A DNA stretch of 64,000 nt, taken from assembly GCF_000472445.1 (NCBI RefSeq), contig NZ_AXAJ01000001.1, positions 643 through 64,642 of the forward strand, read 5' to 3'. The notes beneath the pieces are model-generated. The model was not told where the DNA came from and ran no database searches. It worked only from the letters and a program-made list of their open reading frames with translations. This document shows, piece by piece, positions 35,291 to 44,472 of the stretch (the first letter of the stretch is position 1; every line of letters begins with the position of its first letter). The translations under genes were made by a program, and so were the position numbers. This stretch comes from Burkholderia sp. WSM2230. GTDB lineage: Bacteria; Pseudomonadota; Gammaproteobacteria; Burkholderiales; Burkholderiaceae.

Positions 35291-36589
35291 ATGCACCCCT
35301 CGCCTTCCACCCTTGCGCCGGGACATTCCAAGGCTGCGGCGGTTTTCCGCGTAACTGCCGGCAATTTCCTCGAGCAGTTCGACTTCTTTCTGTTTGGTTT
35401 CTACGCGACGCAGATTGCCGGCGTCTTCTTCCCGGCCGGCAGCGAATTTGCCTCGTTGATGATGACCTTCGCGGTGTTCGGCGCCGGTTTTCTGATGCGG
35501 CCGCTGGGCGCGATCGTGCTCGGCGCATACATCGACGATGTGGGTCGCCGCAAAGGCCTGATCGTCACGCTCTCCATCATGGCGAGCGGCACGATTCTCA
35601 TTGCGTTCGTACCGGGCTATTCGACAATCGGCCTTCTCGCGCCCGCGCTGGTGCTGGTTGGCCGGCTGCTGCAAGGCTTCTCCGCAGGCGCCGAGCTGGG
35701 CGGCGTGTCGGTGTATCTCGCCGAGATGGCGACGCCGGGCCGCAAGGGCTTCTTCACGAGCTGGCAGTCCGCGAGCCAGCAGGTAGCGATTGTCATCGCC
35801 GCGGGCCTCGGCTTCGCGCTCAACCAGGGGCTAAACGCGACCGCCATTGCGGCTTGGGGATGGCGCGTTCCGTTTTTCGTCGGCTGCCTGATCGTGCCGT
35901 TCATCTTCATGCTGCGCCGCAATCTGGAGGAAACCCAGGAGTTCAAGGCTCGCCGGCATCGCCCGAGCATGAGCGAAGTGTTCCGCACGCTGGGCCAGAA
36001 CTGGGCTGTCGTGGTCGCCGGCATGATGCTGGTCGCCATGACCACCGCAAGCTTCTATCTCATCACGGTGTACGCGCCGACTTTCGGCAGGACCGTCCTG
36101 CACTTGAGCACCGCGGACAGTCTGCTCGTCACGCTGTGTGTCGCCGTGTCGAACTTCGTGTGGCTTCCCATCGGCGGGGCGCTTTCTGACAGGATCGGCC
36201 GCCGGCCGCTGCTCGTCGGCATGACGATGCTCGCCATTGCCACGGCGTACCCGGCGCTGTCGCTGCTCGCTCACGCGCCGAGCTTCATCAATATGCTGCT
36301 GGTCCTGCTTTGGCTTTCGTTCATGTACGGCATTTACAACGGCGCGATGATCGTCGCACTGACGGAAGTGATGCCGGTGCAGGTGCGGGTCGCGGGCTTC
36401 TCGCTTGCCTATAGCCTTGCGACGGCGGTGTTCGGCGGCTTCACGCCGGCCATCTCCACAGCGCTGATTCACATGACCGGCGACAAGGCCGCGCCCGGCT
36501 ACTGGATGAGCTTCGCCGCGGCCTGCGCGCTCCTTGCGACGTTCGCGCTCTATCGCCGCCGCGCACCGACGCTGACTCCGGCGCACTGA
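35291..36589 (+). CDS. MFS transporter of the citrate/tricarballylate type
   Basis: The product is 432 residues. The ATG at 35291 has AGGAGA 9 bases upstream. It has 12 predicted membrane segments and the metabolite:H+ symporter signature: [14 protein letters not shown] near residue 35, then [18 protein letters not shown] (loop 2-3) and [24 protein letters not shown]. These fit the CitA/TcuC-like carboxylate:proton symporters. It should import citrate or a related tricarboxylate. The gene is followed by an orphan ModA-like binding protein and, convergently, dctA. Confidence 0.88.
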   Translation: MHPSPSTLAPGHSKAAAVFRVTAGNFLEQFDFFLFGFYATQIAGVFFPAGSEFASLMMTFAVFGAGFLMRPLGAIVLGAYIDDVGRRKGLIVTLSIMASGTILIAFVPGYSTIGLLAPALVLVGRLLQGFSAGAELGGVSVYLAEMATPGRKGFFTSWQSASQQVAIVIAAGLGFALNQGLNATAIAAWGWRVPFFVGCLIVPFIFMLRRNLEETQEFKARRHRPSMSEVFRTLGQNWAVVVAGMMLVAMTTASFYLITVYAPTFGRTVLHLSTADSLLVTLCVAVSNFVWLPIGGALSDRIGRRPLLVGMTMLAIATAYPALSLLAHAPSFINMLLVLLWLSFMYGIYNGAMIVALTEVMPVQVRVAGFSLAYSLATAVFGGFTPAISTALIHMTGDKAAPGYWMSFAAACALLATFALYRRRAPTLTPAH

Positions 36590-36674
36590 TTCGCGCGCCG
36601 TTCATTCGCGTGCGGTTGCGCCGTTGCGCATTCCGCATGTATCCGAACACACACAATCCGACACGATTCTGTTC

Positions 36675-37457
36675 ATGAGAAACCTGCTTCTGAAACTCTG
36701 CGCCGCGGCACTGCTCGCGTCGACGGCCGCCACGGCGAGCGTACAGGCCGCCGACCTGCACGTCATGAGCTCGGGCGGCTTTACCGCGGCATACAAGGCG
36801 CTTGGTCCGAAGTTCGCGTCCGAAACGGGCAACACGCTCGACACTGCGCTGGGCCCGTCGATGGGTAAATCACCTGAAGCGATCCCGAACCGGCTCGAAC
36901 GTGGCGAGCCCGCGGACGCCGTCATCATGGTCGGCTATGCATTGGACGAGCTGATCCAGAAGGGGAAGGTCATCCCCGGGTCGCGTGTCGAACTGGCCGA
37001 TTCGCGCATCGGCATGGTCGTGCGCGAGGGAGCGGTAAAGCCTGACATCAGCTCGCCCGAAGGGCTTCGGCAGGCGCTGCTTCATGCGAAGTCCATTGCC
37101 TACTCGGACAGTGCGAGCGGTGTCTATATCGAGCGCGAGCTGTTCAGCAAGCTCGGCATTGAAGACCAGGTCAAGGCGAAGGCGAAGATGATTCCGCGGA
37201 TTCCGGTAGCCTCTGTAGTGGCGAACGGCGACTACGAGATCGGCTTCCAGCAGGTGAGCGAATTGCTGCCTGTTAAGGGCGTGACCTTCGCCGGCAAGAT
37301 TCCCGAGTCGCTGCAGTCGGTCACGCGTTTCGCCGCCGGCATTCCCGTCGGCGCGCAGCATCCGAAGGAAGCGAAAGCGCTGCTCGACTATCTCGCTTCG
37401 CCCGGCGTGCAAGCTGAAGTGAAATCGACGGGGCTCGATACCGTTTCCGCCCATTGA
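36675..37457 (+). CDS. ModA-like substrate-binding protein (orphan)
   Basis: The product is 260 residues from the ATG at 36675, which begins a clear signal peptide (MRNLLLKLCAAALLASTAA, cleavage after VQA near residue 25). The mature part reads ADLHVMSSGGFTAAYKALGPKFASETG, with DAVIMVGYALDELIQKGKV and YSDSASGVYIERELFSKLGI, the type II fold shared by molybdate ABC binding proteins. The oxyanion-contact Ser positions (SSGG, SDSASG) are partly kept. No modBC genes are present. The neighbouring citrate and C4-dicarboxylate transporters suggest a small organic anion instead of molybdate, but this is inference. No good ribosome-binding site is visible. Confidence 0.82.
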   Translation: MRNLLLKLCAAALLASTAATASVQAADLHVMSSGGFTAAYKALGPKFASETGNTLDTALGPSMGKSPEAIPNRLERGEPADAVIMVGYALDELIQKGKVIPGSRVELADSRIGMVVREGAVKPDISSPEGLRQALLHAKSIAYSDSASGVYIERELFSKLGIEDQVKAKAKMIPRIPVASVVANGDYEIGFQQVSELLPVKGVTFAGKIPESLQSVTRFAAGIPVGAQHPKEAKALLDYLASPGVQAEVKSTGLDTVSAH

Positions 37458-37486
37458 CGGAACAGTTGAAGGAAGGCTTGCCGCCG

Positions 37487-37514
37487 GCATCGTGCATCGT
37501 GCATCAGGCATCGG
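37487..37514. repeat. Four tandem 7-bp units between convergent genes
   Basis: GCATCGT, GCATCGT, GCATCAG and GCATCGG follow each other without gaps in the 69-base space between the ModA-like gene and dctA. Flanking GGCTTGCC and GGGCAACC can partly pair across them. This is a small satellite-like repeat, possibly part of a bidirectional terminator. Confidence 0.7.
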
Positions 37515-37526
37515 GCAACCTTCCTG

Positions 37527-38837
37527 TTACAACCCCGGGGTATTGCCTGCCGGGTCCTCCGCAGCGTCTACGCCGCTTCGCGTCGTCGACCCGAGCGTCT
37601 GAGCGAGACGCGTACGGTCGCAAGCGCTTTCCCACATCGACACGAAGATCACCGCACACGCATTGCTGATCACGCTCGTCAGCGCGCGCGCCTCTGACAT
37701 GAAGCGGTCGATGCCCACCAGCAGCGCCACCCCGGCCACCGGCAGATCGGGAATCACAGTGAGCGTCGCGACCAGCGCCACGAGTCCACTGCCCGACACG
37801 CCCGCTGCTCCCTTCGAGGTGATCAGCATGACCGCGAGCATCGTCGCGATCTGCACCGCGGAAAGCGGCACGTCGCACGCCTGCGCAATGAACACGGACG
37901 CGAGCGTCAAATAGATCGCGGTCCCGTCGAGGTTGAACGAATAGCCGGCGGGCAGCACCAGTCCCACGACGCCCTTGTCGCAGCCGAGCGCTTGCAGCTT
38001 CGCGATCAGGCGCGGCAGCACCGGCTCCGTCGACGATGTCGCGAGAACAATCAGCAATTCCTCGCGCATGTAGCGCAACAGCCGCCAAAGCGCGAAGCCA
38101 TGCAGCCGTGCGAGCGGAGCGAGCACCAGCGCAATGAACAGCAGGCACGCCACGTAAAAGGACACCACCAGCATGCCGAGCGAGCCGACACAACGGATGC
38201 CGAAGCGGCCCACCGTGAACGCCATTGCGCCGAATGCGCCAAGCGGAGCGAGCCGCATGATCATCGCGAGGATGCGGAACAACGTCTGCGCGATGCCGTC
38301 GATCAGCACGAGCACCGGCCTGCCCGCCTGCGGATAGGCATTGAGCGAGAACCCGAAGAGCAGCGAGAGCAGCAGCACCGGCAGCACTTCGCCCTTGTCG
38401 AAAGCGCCCGTCATCGTCTCGGGAACGACGCCGAGCGCGAATGCGACAAGGCCGTGCGGCTGCGCGTGCTTCGCGTATTGCGCGAGGATGCTCGCGTCCA
38501 GATGATGCACGTCGATATGCATGCCCGCGCCCGGCCGCAGCACGAAGGCGGTGACGAGTCCGAGCGCGAGCGCCGCAGCAGTGAGCGAATAGAACAGCGC
38601 CAGCGCCTGAAAGATGGTGCGCCCTATCGCCTTCCCGCTTGCGAGCGACGTGATGCCCGAGACGATGGTGCAGAAGACGATTGGCGCGATCATCATTCTC
38701 ACGAGGCCGACGAACCCGTCGCTCAGCGGCTTGAGCAACGCGCGCGCGTGCGGCAGGAAGTGACCGAGCGCCACGCCGGCCAGCATGCCCAGCAGAACCT
38801 GCAGATAAAGCGAACGAAGCGGTCTTGCCAACCTCAC
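37527..38837 (-). CDS. dctA: C4-dicarboxylate:cation symporter
   Basis: The product is 436 residues of the DAACS family. It has eight or more membrane helices with two re-entrant loops. Signatures are seen in LVRMMIAPIVFCTIVSGI, the Ser-rich loop LATSSTEPVLPRL (HP1), the NMDGTAxY-type motif as FNLDGTAIYLTLASVF (TM7), and ITSKGAAGVSGSG (HP2). It imports succinate, fumarate or malate. The start is a GTG at 38837 that overlaps the LysR stop by 4 bases, so regulator and transporter are co-transcribed and coupled. The C-terminal tail (TTRSGVDAAEDPAGN) is poorly conserved. Confidence 0.92.
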   Translation of the reverse strand: MRLARPLRSLYLQVLLGMLAGVALGHFLPHARALLKPLSDGFVGLVRMMIAPIVFCTIVSGITSLASGKAIGRTIFQALALFYSLTAAALALGLVTAFVLRPGAGMHIDVHHLDASILAQYAKHAQPHGLVAFALGVVPETMTGAFDKGEVLPVLLLSLLFGFSLNAYPQAGRPVLVLIDGIAQTLFRILAMIMRLAPLGAFGAMAFTVGRFGIRCVGSLGMLVVSFYVACLLFIALVLAPLARLHGFALWRLLRYMREELLIVLATSSTEPVLPRLIAKLQALGCDKGVVGLVLPAGYSFNLDGTAIYLTLASVFIAQACDVPLSAVQIATMLAVMLITSKGAAGVSGSGLVALVATLTVIPDLPVAGVALLVGIDRFMSEARALTSVISNACAVIFVSMWESACDRTRLAQTLGSTTRSGVDAAEDPAGNTPGL

Positions 38838-39802
38838 GGTGCGGTCTTCCTGGCGGACTGTCTTTTCGCAGACGCGTGATCGCCCGACGCATCGCTCTTC
38901 GCGACGCCGCCGCGCTTCATCGCGACGACCGTTTTATGAAACTCCTGCGCCGCCGGTGTCAGAGGACGTCCGCGGCGCCTGACGATTCCCACGCGCCGCT
39001 TCACCACTGGTTCGACGAGCGGCACACTCGTGAGGATGGGGTGATCGCGCCCGGGCATGGCCATCGACGGCACCGCGGCGACACCGAGCCCCGCTTCGAT
39101 CAGGCCGAGCATGGTCGTGACATGGCGCGTTTCGCAGACGCTCGGCGCGCGCGGCGCCACGGCCGAGAGCGCCCGGTCGAGCAGCAGGCGGTTGCCCGAA
39201 GTTTTGTCCACTGAGACGTATTCGTGCTCGTAAAGCTCGTTCCATGTCACGCGCTTTCTGCCCGCGAGCGGGTGATCGCGGCGGCAAGCTGCAACAAAGC
39301 GCTCTTCCAGCAGCATCTTGAACTCGACCTCGGGCTCCTGGCTGCCCATGAAGCCCACGCCGAAATCGGCCTCACCGCTGATAACGGCGCCAAGCACTTC
39401 GTTCGCGCTCGAATCCAGCAGCTTGATCCTGATGCGCGGAAAGCGGCGATGGTAGCTCTCGACCGCGACCGGCAAAAAATAGTAGGCCACCGACGGCACG
39501 CAGGCGATGGTCACATGCCCGAGGCGGCTCGATGAAACATCGCGGATGCCGAGCAACGCGACGTCGAGATCGTCGAGCAGCTGTTCCGCGCTCGGGGCGA
39601 ACACGCGGCCGACGGTAGTGAGCGTGACACTGCGCGTGGTGCGATCGAAGAGGCGCACGCCGAGTGCTTCCTCGAGTTTTTCGATGCGGCGGCTCAGGGC
39701 AGGCTGCGAAATGCTGACTGCCTCGGCGGCCTTGCGAAAGCTCCCCAGTTCCACCACCGCGCGAAACGCCTGCAAGTCATTCAAATCGAAGTTCACACCC
39801 AC
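38834..39802 (-). CDS. LysR-family regulator in operon with dctA
   Basis: The product is 322 residues with a GTG start at 39802 (a second GTG at 39796 is equally possible). The HTH (about 6-65) reads LNDLQAFRAVVELGSFRKAA, SISQPALSRRIEKLEEALG; the effector domain (about 92-295) is of the CynR/CbbR type. A basic, low-complexity tail follows from about residue 300. Unusually for LysR, the target is not divergent: dctA follows directly in the same operon. It may also act on the PLP-enzyme gene across the 212-base divergent gap. Confidence 0.92.
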   Translation of the reverse strand: MGVNFDLNDLQAFRAVVELGSFRKAAEAVSISQPALSRRIEKLEEALGVRLFDRTTRSVTLTTVGRVFAPSAEQLLDDLDVALLGIRDVSSSRLGHVTIACVPSVAYYFLPVAVESYHRRFPRIRIKLLDSSANEVLGAVISGEADFGVGFMGSQEPEVEFKMLLEERFVAACRRDHPLAGRKRVTWNELYEHEYVSVDKTSGNRLLLDRALSAVAPRAPSVCETRHVTTMLGLIEAGLGVAAVPSMAMPGRDHPILTSVPLVEPVVKRRVGIVRRRGRPLTPAAQEFHKTVVAMKRGGVAKSDASGDHASAKRQSARKTAP

Positions 39803-39853
39803 GGGCCACCCTCCACATCCTGGATGCGGACATTTTGCATGACGCAGTGAAAA

Positions 39854-39981
39854 GCGGCCATTATGAAGTACCCGCGCGATCTTCGAGCGGCGGCCGTAAA
39901 GCGCATAATATGCGGACCCAAATAGACGGACCCTTGGCGTAGCGACGAAAATCGCACGACCATGGGTTAGCGGCCATAATG
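39854..39981. promoter_or_regulatory. Near-identical 12-mers in the LysR / PLP-enzyme divergent region
   Basis: GCGGCCATTATG (39854-39865) and GCGGCCATAATG (39970-39981) differ at one base and lie at the two ends of the divergent region, one near each gene start. They could be regulator sites or parts of the two promoters (each includes a -10-like CATTAT or CATAAT). No proof beyond repetition. Confidence 0.35.
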
Positions 39982-40014
39982 TGCCGCTGCAATCGACTTC
40001 AGAGGCGAAAAACG

Positions 40015-41256
40015 ATGGACAAGCAAGGTTTCACCACGAGCATCGTACATGGCGACAGGATCTCGGGCACCGCATACGGTGACGTGCGCCAACCGATTCA
40101 TACGTCCGTGCAATATGGTTTTGAGCGCGTCGAAGATCTGATCGGCGTGTTCCAGGGCACCCGCAAGGGCGGCTTCAACTACGCGCGCCAGGGCACGCCC
40201 ACGACCGCCGCGCTCGAGCGCAAGATCACGAGCCTGGAAGAGGGCGTCGGCACGATCTGCTTCAGCACGGGCATGGCTGCGATCACGGCGACGTTCCTAA
40301 CGCTCCTGCGCGCGGGCGACCACCTCGTATCGAGCCGTTACGTATTTGGCAACACCAACAGCCTGTTCGGCACATTGCGGACGCTGGGCGTTGAAGTTAC
40401 AACCGTCGATGCGTGCGACGTGGAGAATGTGAAGGACGCGCTACGACCGAATACGCGCATGGTGTTCGTCGAAAGCATCGCGAATCCGGGAACACAGATT
40501 CCAGACTTGCAGCGCATCGGCGATCTCTGCCGCGAGCGCGCAATCGCCTATGTGGTCGATAACACGATTACGTCGCCGGCATTGTTCAGGCCGAAAGCGG
40601 TCGGCGCCAGTCTCGTCATCAACTCGCTAACGAAGACGATTGCGGGCCATGGCGCCGCACTCGGTGGAGCGGTTACCGATACGGGCCTGTTCGACTGGAG
40701 CGCGTATCCGAACATTGCGCACGACTATCGGCGTGCCGCGCCGAAGGAGCAGGGTCTGTTGCAGATCCGCAAGAAGGGCTTGCGTGACATGGGTGCGTCG
40801 TTGTCGTCGGAGCAGGCGCACTCGATCGCGATGGGCGCGGAAACGCTGGCGCTGCGCGTGAAGCAAAGCAGCGACAACGCGCTGGCACTCGCGCGTTTTC
40901 TGGAGAAACACCAAGCCGTCGGCAAGGTGTTCTATCCGGGGCTGGAAAGTCATCCACAGTACGGCATCGCGCAAGCCCTGTTCAAGGGCGCCTCGTGGCT
41001 GCTGTCGTTCGAATTGCGCGACGTCGGGCGCATGGTGGAGGTCGTCAACGCACTGAAGTTGCCGATCAAGGCGACCGGTCTCGGCGACACGCGCACACTC
41101 ATTATTCCTGTAGCACCGACTATTTTCTTTGAGGCCGGAGCGGAAACGCGCAAGGCTATGGGGATATCGGACGGCATGCTGCGGCTGTCTGTCGGCATCG
41201 AGGATATTGACGATCTGATCGCGGATTTCTCGCAGGCGCTGAAGGTGGCGGGGTGA
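40015..41256 (+). CDS. Cys/Met-metabolism PLP-dependent enzyme (cystathionine gamma-synthase family)
   Basis: The product is 413 residues. PLP is bound at Lys207 in NSLTKTIAGHGAALGG, with Asp182 in YVVDNTITSP pairing with the pyridine nitrogen and an aromatic near SRYVFGNTNSLF stacking. The family adds or removes sulfur at C-gamma (MetB, MetZ, MGL, CGL). The N-terminal substrate segment (YGDVRQPIHTSVQYGFE) and an insert with AHDYRRAAPKEQG point to a less-studied subgroup usually annotated 'cystathionine gamma-synthase family', so the exact reaction cannot be stated. It stands alone between the LysR gene and the polyamine-type transporter operon, which is convergent. Confidence 0.9.
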   Translation: MDKQGFTTSIVHGDRISGTAYGDVRQPIHTSVQYGFERVEDLIGVFQGTRKGGFNYARQGTPTTAALERKITSLEEGVGTICFSTGMAAITATFLTLLRAGDHLVSSRYVFGNTNSLFGTLRTLGVEVTTVDACDVENVKDALRPNTRMVFVESIANPGTQIPDLQRIGDLCRERAIAYVVDNTITSPALFRPKAVGASLVINSLTKTIAGHGAALGGAVTDTGLFDWSAYPNIAHDYRRAAPKEQGLLQIRKKGLRDMGASLSSEQAHSIAMGAETLALRVKQSSDNALALARFLEKHQAVGKVFYPGLESHPQYGIAQALFKGASWLLSFELRDVGRMVEVVNALKLPIKATGLGDTRTLIIPVAPTIFFEAGAETRKAMGISDGMLRLSVGIEDIDDLIADFSQALKVAG

Positions 41257-41287
41257 TTTGCGATTCGTCGCGCACGGACCAGAGACG

Positions 41288-42115
41288 TCAGCTTAGTGCC
41301 TGATTTGCCGCGGCCGCCCGCGCCCTCAACCAGTTGATGCTGGCAAACAGCAGCACCGCAAAGACGATCAGCATGGTCGCGACGGCGAGGATGGAAGGAT
41401 CGATGGAGTCGCGAATGCCGCTCCACATCTGGCGCGGCACGGTTTTCTGATCCGGCCCGCCGATGAACAGGATCACGATGACTTCATCGAACGACGTTGC
41501 GAATGCAAACACGCTGCCTGTCGCAACAGCGGGCGTGATGAGCGGCAAGGTCACGCGACGAAACGCGGTCCACGGTTTGGCGCCGAGACCCGACGCGGCA
41601 CGCAACAGACTCTGATCGAACGACAACAACGACGCCGTCACCGTAATGACCACAAACGGCGTACCGAGCGCCGCATGCGCGAGCACGACGCCGGGATACG
41701 AGTTCACGAGCCCGAGCGGCGCAAAAATCAGGTAAAAGCCAGCTGCCACGACGACAATCGGCACGATCATCGGCGAAATGATGATGGGCATGACGACCGA
41801 GCGCAGCGGGAAATGCGAGCGCGACAGCCCCAATGCGGCGAGCGTGCCGAGACAGGTCGCAATCAAGGTGGATGCCGCGCCAATGCCGATGCTGTTCAAC
41901 AACGCGCGCTGCCAGTCGGCGCTCGTCAATGCCTGTTCGTACCATCGGAAGGAAAAGCCCTGCATCGGATACGAGAAATACGAGCCCGAATTGAACGAGA
42001 GCGGGATGATGGCGAGGATGGGCGCGACCAGAAAGAACAGCACGAGCGCGGTATGCAAGCGCACCCAGCGCGCGGCGATGCGTTCCGTCAGCACCGTGTT
42101 GCGTTTGTCTTGCAT
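41288..42115 (-). CDS. Polyamine-type ABC permease (PotC/PotI-like)
   Basis: The product is 275 residues with six predicted helices. The EAA loop is RAASGLGAKPWTAFRRVTLPLITPAVATG and the segment SFDEVIVILFIGGPDQKTVPRQMW is the PotC/PotI signature. It forms the channel with the preceding permease. It is the last gene of the Rieske-ABC operon (46812 to 41288). The family carries spermidine, putrescine and also other cationic or quaternary amines and opines. Confidence 0.92.
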   Translation of the reverse strand: MQDKRNTVLTERIAARWVRLHTALVLFFLVAPILAIIPLSFNSGSYFSYPMQGFSFRWYEQALTSADWQRALLNSIGIGAASTLIATCLGTLAALGLSRSHFPLRSVVMPIIISPMIVPIVVVAAGFYLIFAPLGLVNSYPGVVLAHAALGTPFVVITVTASLLSFDQSLLRAASGLGAKPWTAFRRVTLPLITPAVATGSVFAFATSFDEVIVILFIGGPDQKTVPRQMWSGIRDSIDPSILAVATMLIVFAVLLFASINWLRARAAAANQALS

Positions 42116-42140
42116 GAGCGTGTCCTACGAGGAAGGTGAA

Positions 42141-43403
42141 TCAACCGAAACGCAGCCGGTCGATGCCGACGACGCGGTTGAACAGGAAGTAAAAGATCGC
42201 CGTGAAGATCACGAGATACGCCGACAGCGCGCCCGCGAGTCCCCAATTCAGTTGTGTGTTCGTCTGAATCGCAATGAGTTGACTGATCATCTCGTCGCCC
42301 GCGCCGCCGAGCAGCGCGGGCGTAATGTAGTAGCCAAGCGCAAGCACGAACACGAGGAAACACCCGGCGCCGACGCCGGGCAGCGTTTGAGGCATATAGA
42401 TTCGGACGAATGCCGTGAACGGATGCGCGCCGAGTGACTTCGCCGCACGCACATAGACGGGCGAAACACTCTTCATCACCGAATAGATTGCCAGGATCAT
42501 GTACGGCAGGAGCACATGCGTCATGCCGATGAGCACGCCCGTGCGATTGAAAATGAGCGGTACAGGATGCGTGGCAAGACCAAGTCCGGACAACACGCTG
42601 TTGACGACGCCGCCCGGTTGCAGCAGCACATACCATGCGGTCGTGCGCACCAGCAGCGAGGTCCAGAACGGCACGATCACGAAGAGCATCAGACGGCTAC
42701 TGCTCTTTGCAGGCAGATTCGCAAGCAGCCATGCGACCGGATAGCCAAGCACAAGACACAGCAGCGTGACGGTCGCGCTGATGGAGATCGTGCGAATGAA
42801 CGCTTCGCGATAGACCGATGCATTCGCCGGCATCGAAGCGAGGGCGCCTTGCGGCGTGACTTGCGCATCGACGGCGGCGAGCAGATAGTCGGGCGTCGGC
42901 GACTCGGCAGCGCGCTTGAGCAAGCGCCAGACTTCAGGCGAATTCCATCGTTCGTCGATATCGATCAACGCTGGCTTCCACGCTCTGGGCGCGTCGTCGT
43001 GGACGCTGCGTGCGGTGCGCATCAACAGACTGCGAAACTCCGGCTGCGCGAAGTTGAGTCGGCGCGCGACCGTGCCGAGCTGCCCGTTTTCATGCGCCTG
43101 CTTCAGGCCTGATGCAAGCAGCGCAAAGGTGTGTTCGTCCGGTACGCCGTGGCCGTCCCATGAATTCAACGCCTGCGTGAGCGCGGGCATGCTGTCCGGG
43201 ACTTCGTGATTCTGCACGCTGCGTGCGAGCAGCATCGCGATGGGCGCGATGAATGTCGACAGCAGAAAGAGTATGAGCGGTAACGCGAGCAGAAGCGCCC
43301 GCACCGACGCGCGCCGTTGCGCCTTGTTATACGATGCGCGGCCATCGGTTCTCGCGGGAGCACCTGTGGACGCTGCATGGATCGATGCGGGCATGTTCGT
43401 CAT
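42141..43403 (-). CDS. Polyamine-type ABC permease (PotB/PotH-like), long form
   Basis: The product is 420 residues, about 110-130 longer than PotB. The extra length is a periplasmic insert (about 60-195) between TM1 and the BPD_transp_1 core, containing VRTARSV-like helices (AQPEFRSLLMRTARSVHDD) and a conserved W-rich stretch. Long PotB relatives of this kind are seen in Burkholderiales amine transporters. The core holds the EAA loop AAKSLGAHPFTAFVRIYMPQTLPGVGAG. The gene is 21 bases downstream of the binding-protein gene. Confidence 0.9.
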   Translation of the reverse strand: MTNMPASIHAASTGAPARTDGRASYNKAQRRASVRALLLALPLILFLLSTFIAPIAMLLARSVQNHEVPDSMPALTQALNSWDGHGVPDEHTFALLASGLKQAHENGQLGTVARRLNFAQPEFRSLLMRTARSVHDDAPRAWKPALIDIDERWNSPEVWRLLKRAAESPTPDYLLAAVDAQVTPQGALASMPANASVYREAFIRTISISATVTLLCLVLGYPVAWLLANLPAKSSSRLMLFVIVPFWTSLLVRTTAWYVLLQPGGVVNSVLSGLGLATHPVPLIFNRTGVLIGMTHVLLPYMILAIYSVMKSVSPVYVRAAKSLGAHPFTAFVRIYMPQTLPGVGAGCFLVFVLALGYYITPALLGGAGDEMISQLIAIQTNTQLNWGLAGALSAYLVIFTAIFYFLFNRVVGIDRLRFG

Positions 43404-43424
43404 CTCGTTTCTGCGTGAACCTGG

Positions 43425-44471
43425 TTACTGCGTGAGCCACACCTGAAAGCGCTTGTTGATGGCATCGGCGTTATCGGCCCAGAAGTTCGCGTTGATCTGC
43501 ACAGCGCGCTTGAAGTTGGCCGGCGCGGTCGGCATGTCGGCAAGACGCTGTTTGTCGACGAGCGCTACGGCATCCTTGCGCGGCGGCGCATAGGCGATGT
43601 ACTTCGCCAGATCCGCCGATGCCTTGGGCTGCGCTTGCGACACGATGAACCTGGAGGCCAGATCGGCATGCTTTGCGCCGCTCGGAACGCCCCACCATTC
43701 GAAGTCATAGACCTGCGCATCCCACACGGTCTTGAACGGCTTGTGGTCTTTCCTGATTGCATCGTCGATGCGGCCGTTGTAGGCCTGCACCATCACGACT
43801 GCGCCGTCCGCCAGCAGTTGCGGCGCCTGCGCGCCGGATTCCCACCACACGATGTTTTTCTTGATCGTGTCGAGTTTCCTGAACGCGCGGTCAACGCCCG
43901 CGGGCGTGCCGAGCACTTTATAGACATCCTTGGGATCGACGCCGTCTGCGATCAAGGCCCATTCCATTGCCACTTTCGGCGACTTGCGCAGGCCGCGCTT
44001 GCCGGGAAATTTCTGTACATCGAAGAAATCATTGACAGTGGTCGGCGCGCTCTTCAGCTTGCTCGAATCGTAGGCATAGACCGTCGACCAGACCATGCTC
44101 GCGACCGCGCACTCGCTGATAGAACCGGGAATGAAGTCGCTCGTGTTGCCGAGTGATTTCTTGTCGAACTTCTTGAGCAGGCCTTCATCGCATGCGGTGA
44201 TCGCATCGTTCGTTTCGAGGTCGATCAGGTCCCACGTCGTGTTTTTGGCCTGTTCCATCGCCGCGAGCTTGGCGAGGCCGCCGTCATACGATTCGAGCGA
44301 GAACTGCGTGCCGTTCGCCTGCGTGAACGGATCCATCCAGGCCTTCTTGGCCGCGGCTTCGAATGCGCCGCCGAACGTGACGACGTTCAGGGTTTCCGCT
44401 GCCTGCGTGGTCACGCCGGCAAAAGCGAGTAAGGCGAGTGCGGCGCATTGTGCTTTAAGTTGAGTGCGCAT
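43425..44471 (-). CDS. Polyamine-type ABC substrate-binding protein (PotD/PotF-like)
   Basis: The product is 348 residues. A signal peptide ends near TQAAE (residue 25). The mature sequence reads TLNVVTFGGAFEAAAKKAWMDPFTQ, with WDLIDLETNDAITACDEGLL and KRGLRKSPKVAMEWALIADGV, the SBP-bac_8-type fold found in putative spermidine/putrescine or amine binders. The acidic cage residues of PotD are not obvious, so the ligand may not be a simple polyamine. The ATG lies 1 base after the stop of the ATPase gene. Confidence 0.9.
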   Translation of the reverse strand: MRTQLKAQCAALALLAFAGVTTQAAETLNVVTFGGAFEAAAKKAWMDPFTQANGTQFSLESYDGGLAKLAAMEQAKNTTWDLIDLETNDAITACDEGLLKKFDKKSLGNTSDFIPGSISECAVASMVWSTVYAYDSSKLKSAPTTVNDFFDVQKFPGKRGLRKSPKVAMEWALIADGVDPKDVYKVLGTPAGVDRAFRKLDTIKKNIVWWESGAQAPQLLADGAVVMVQAYNGRIDDAIRKDHKPFKTVWDAQVYDFEWWGVPSGAKHADLASRFIVSQAQPKASADLAKYIAYAPPRKDAVALVDKQRLADMPTAPANFKRAVQINANFWADNADAINKRFQVWLTQ

Positions 44472-44472
44472 G

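Noticed and set aside
37504..38892. A 462-residue alternative frame over dctA on the same strand
   Set aside because: Frame-shifted shadow of dctA; the real frame contains the DAACS motifs.
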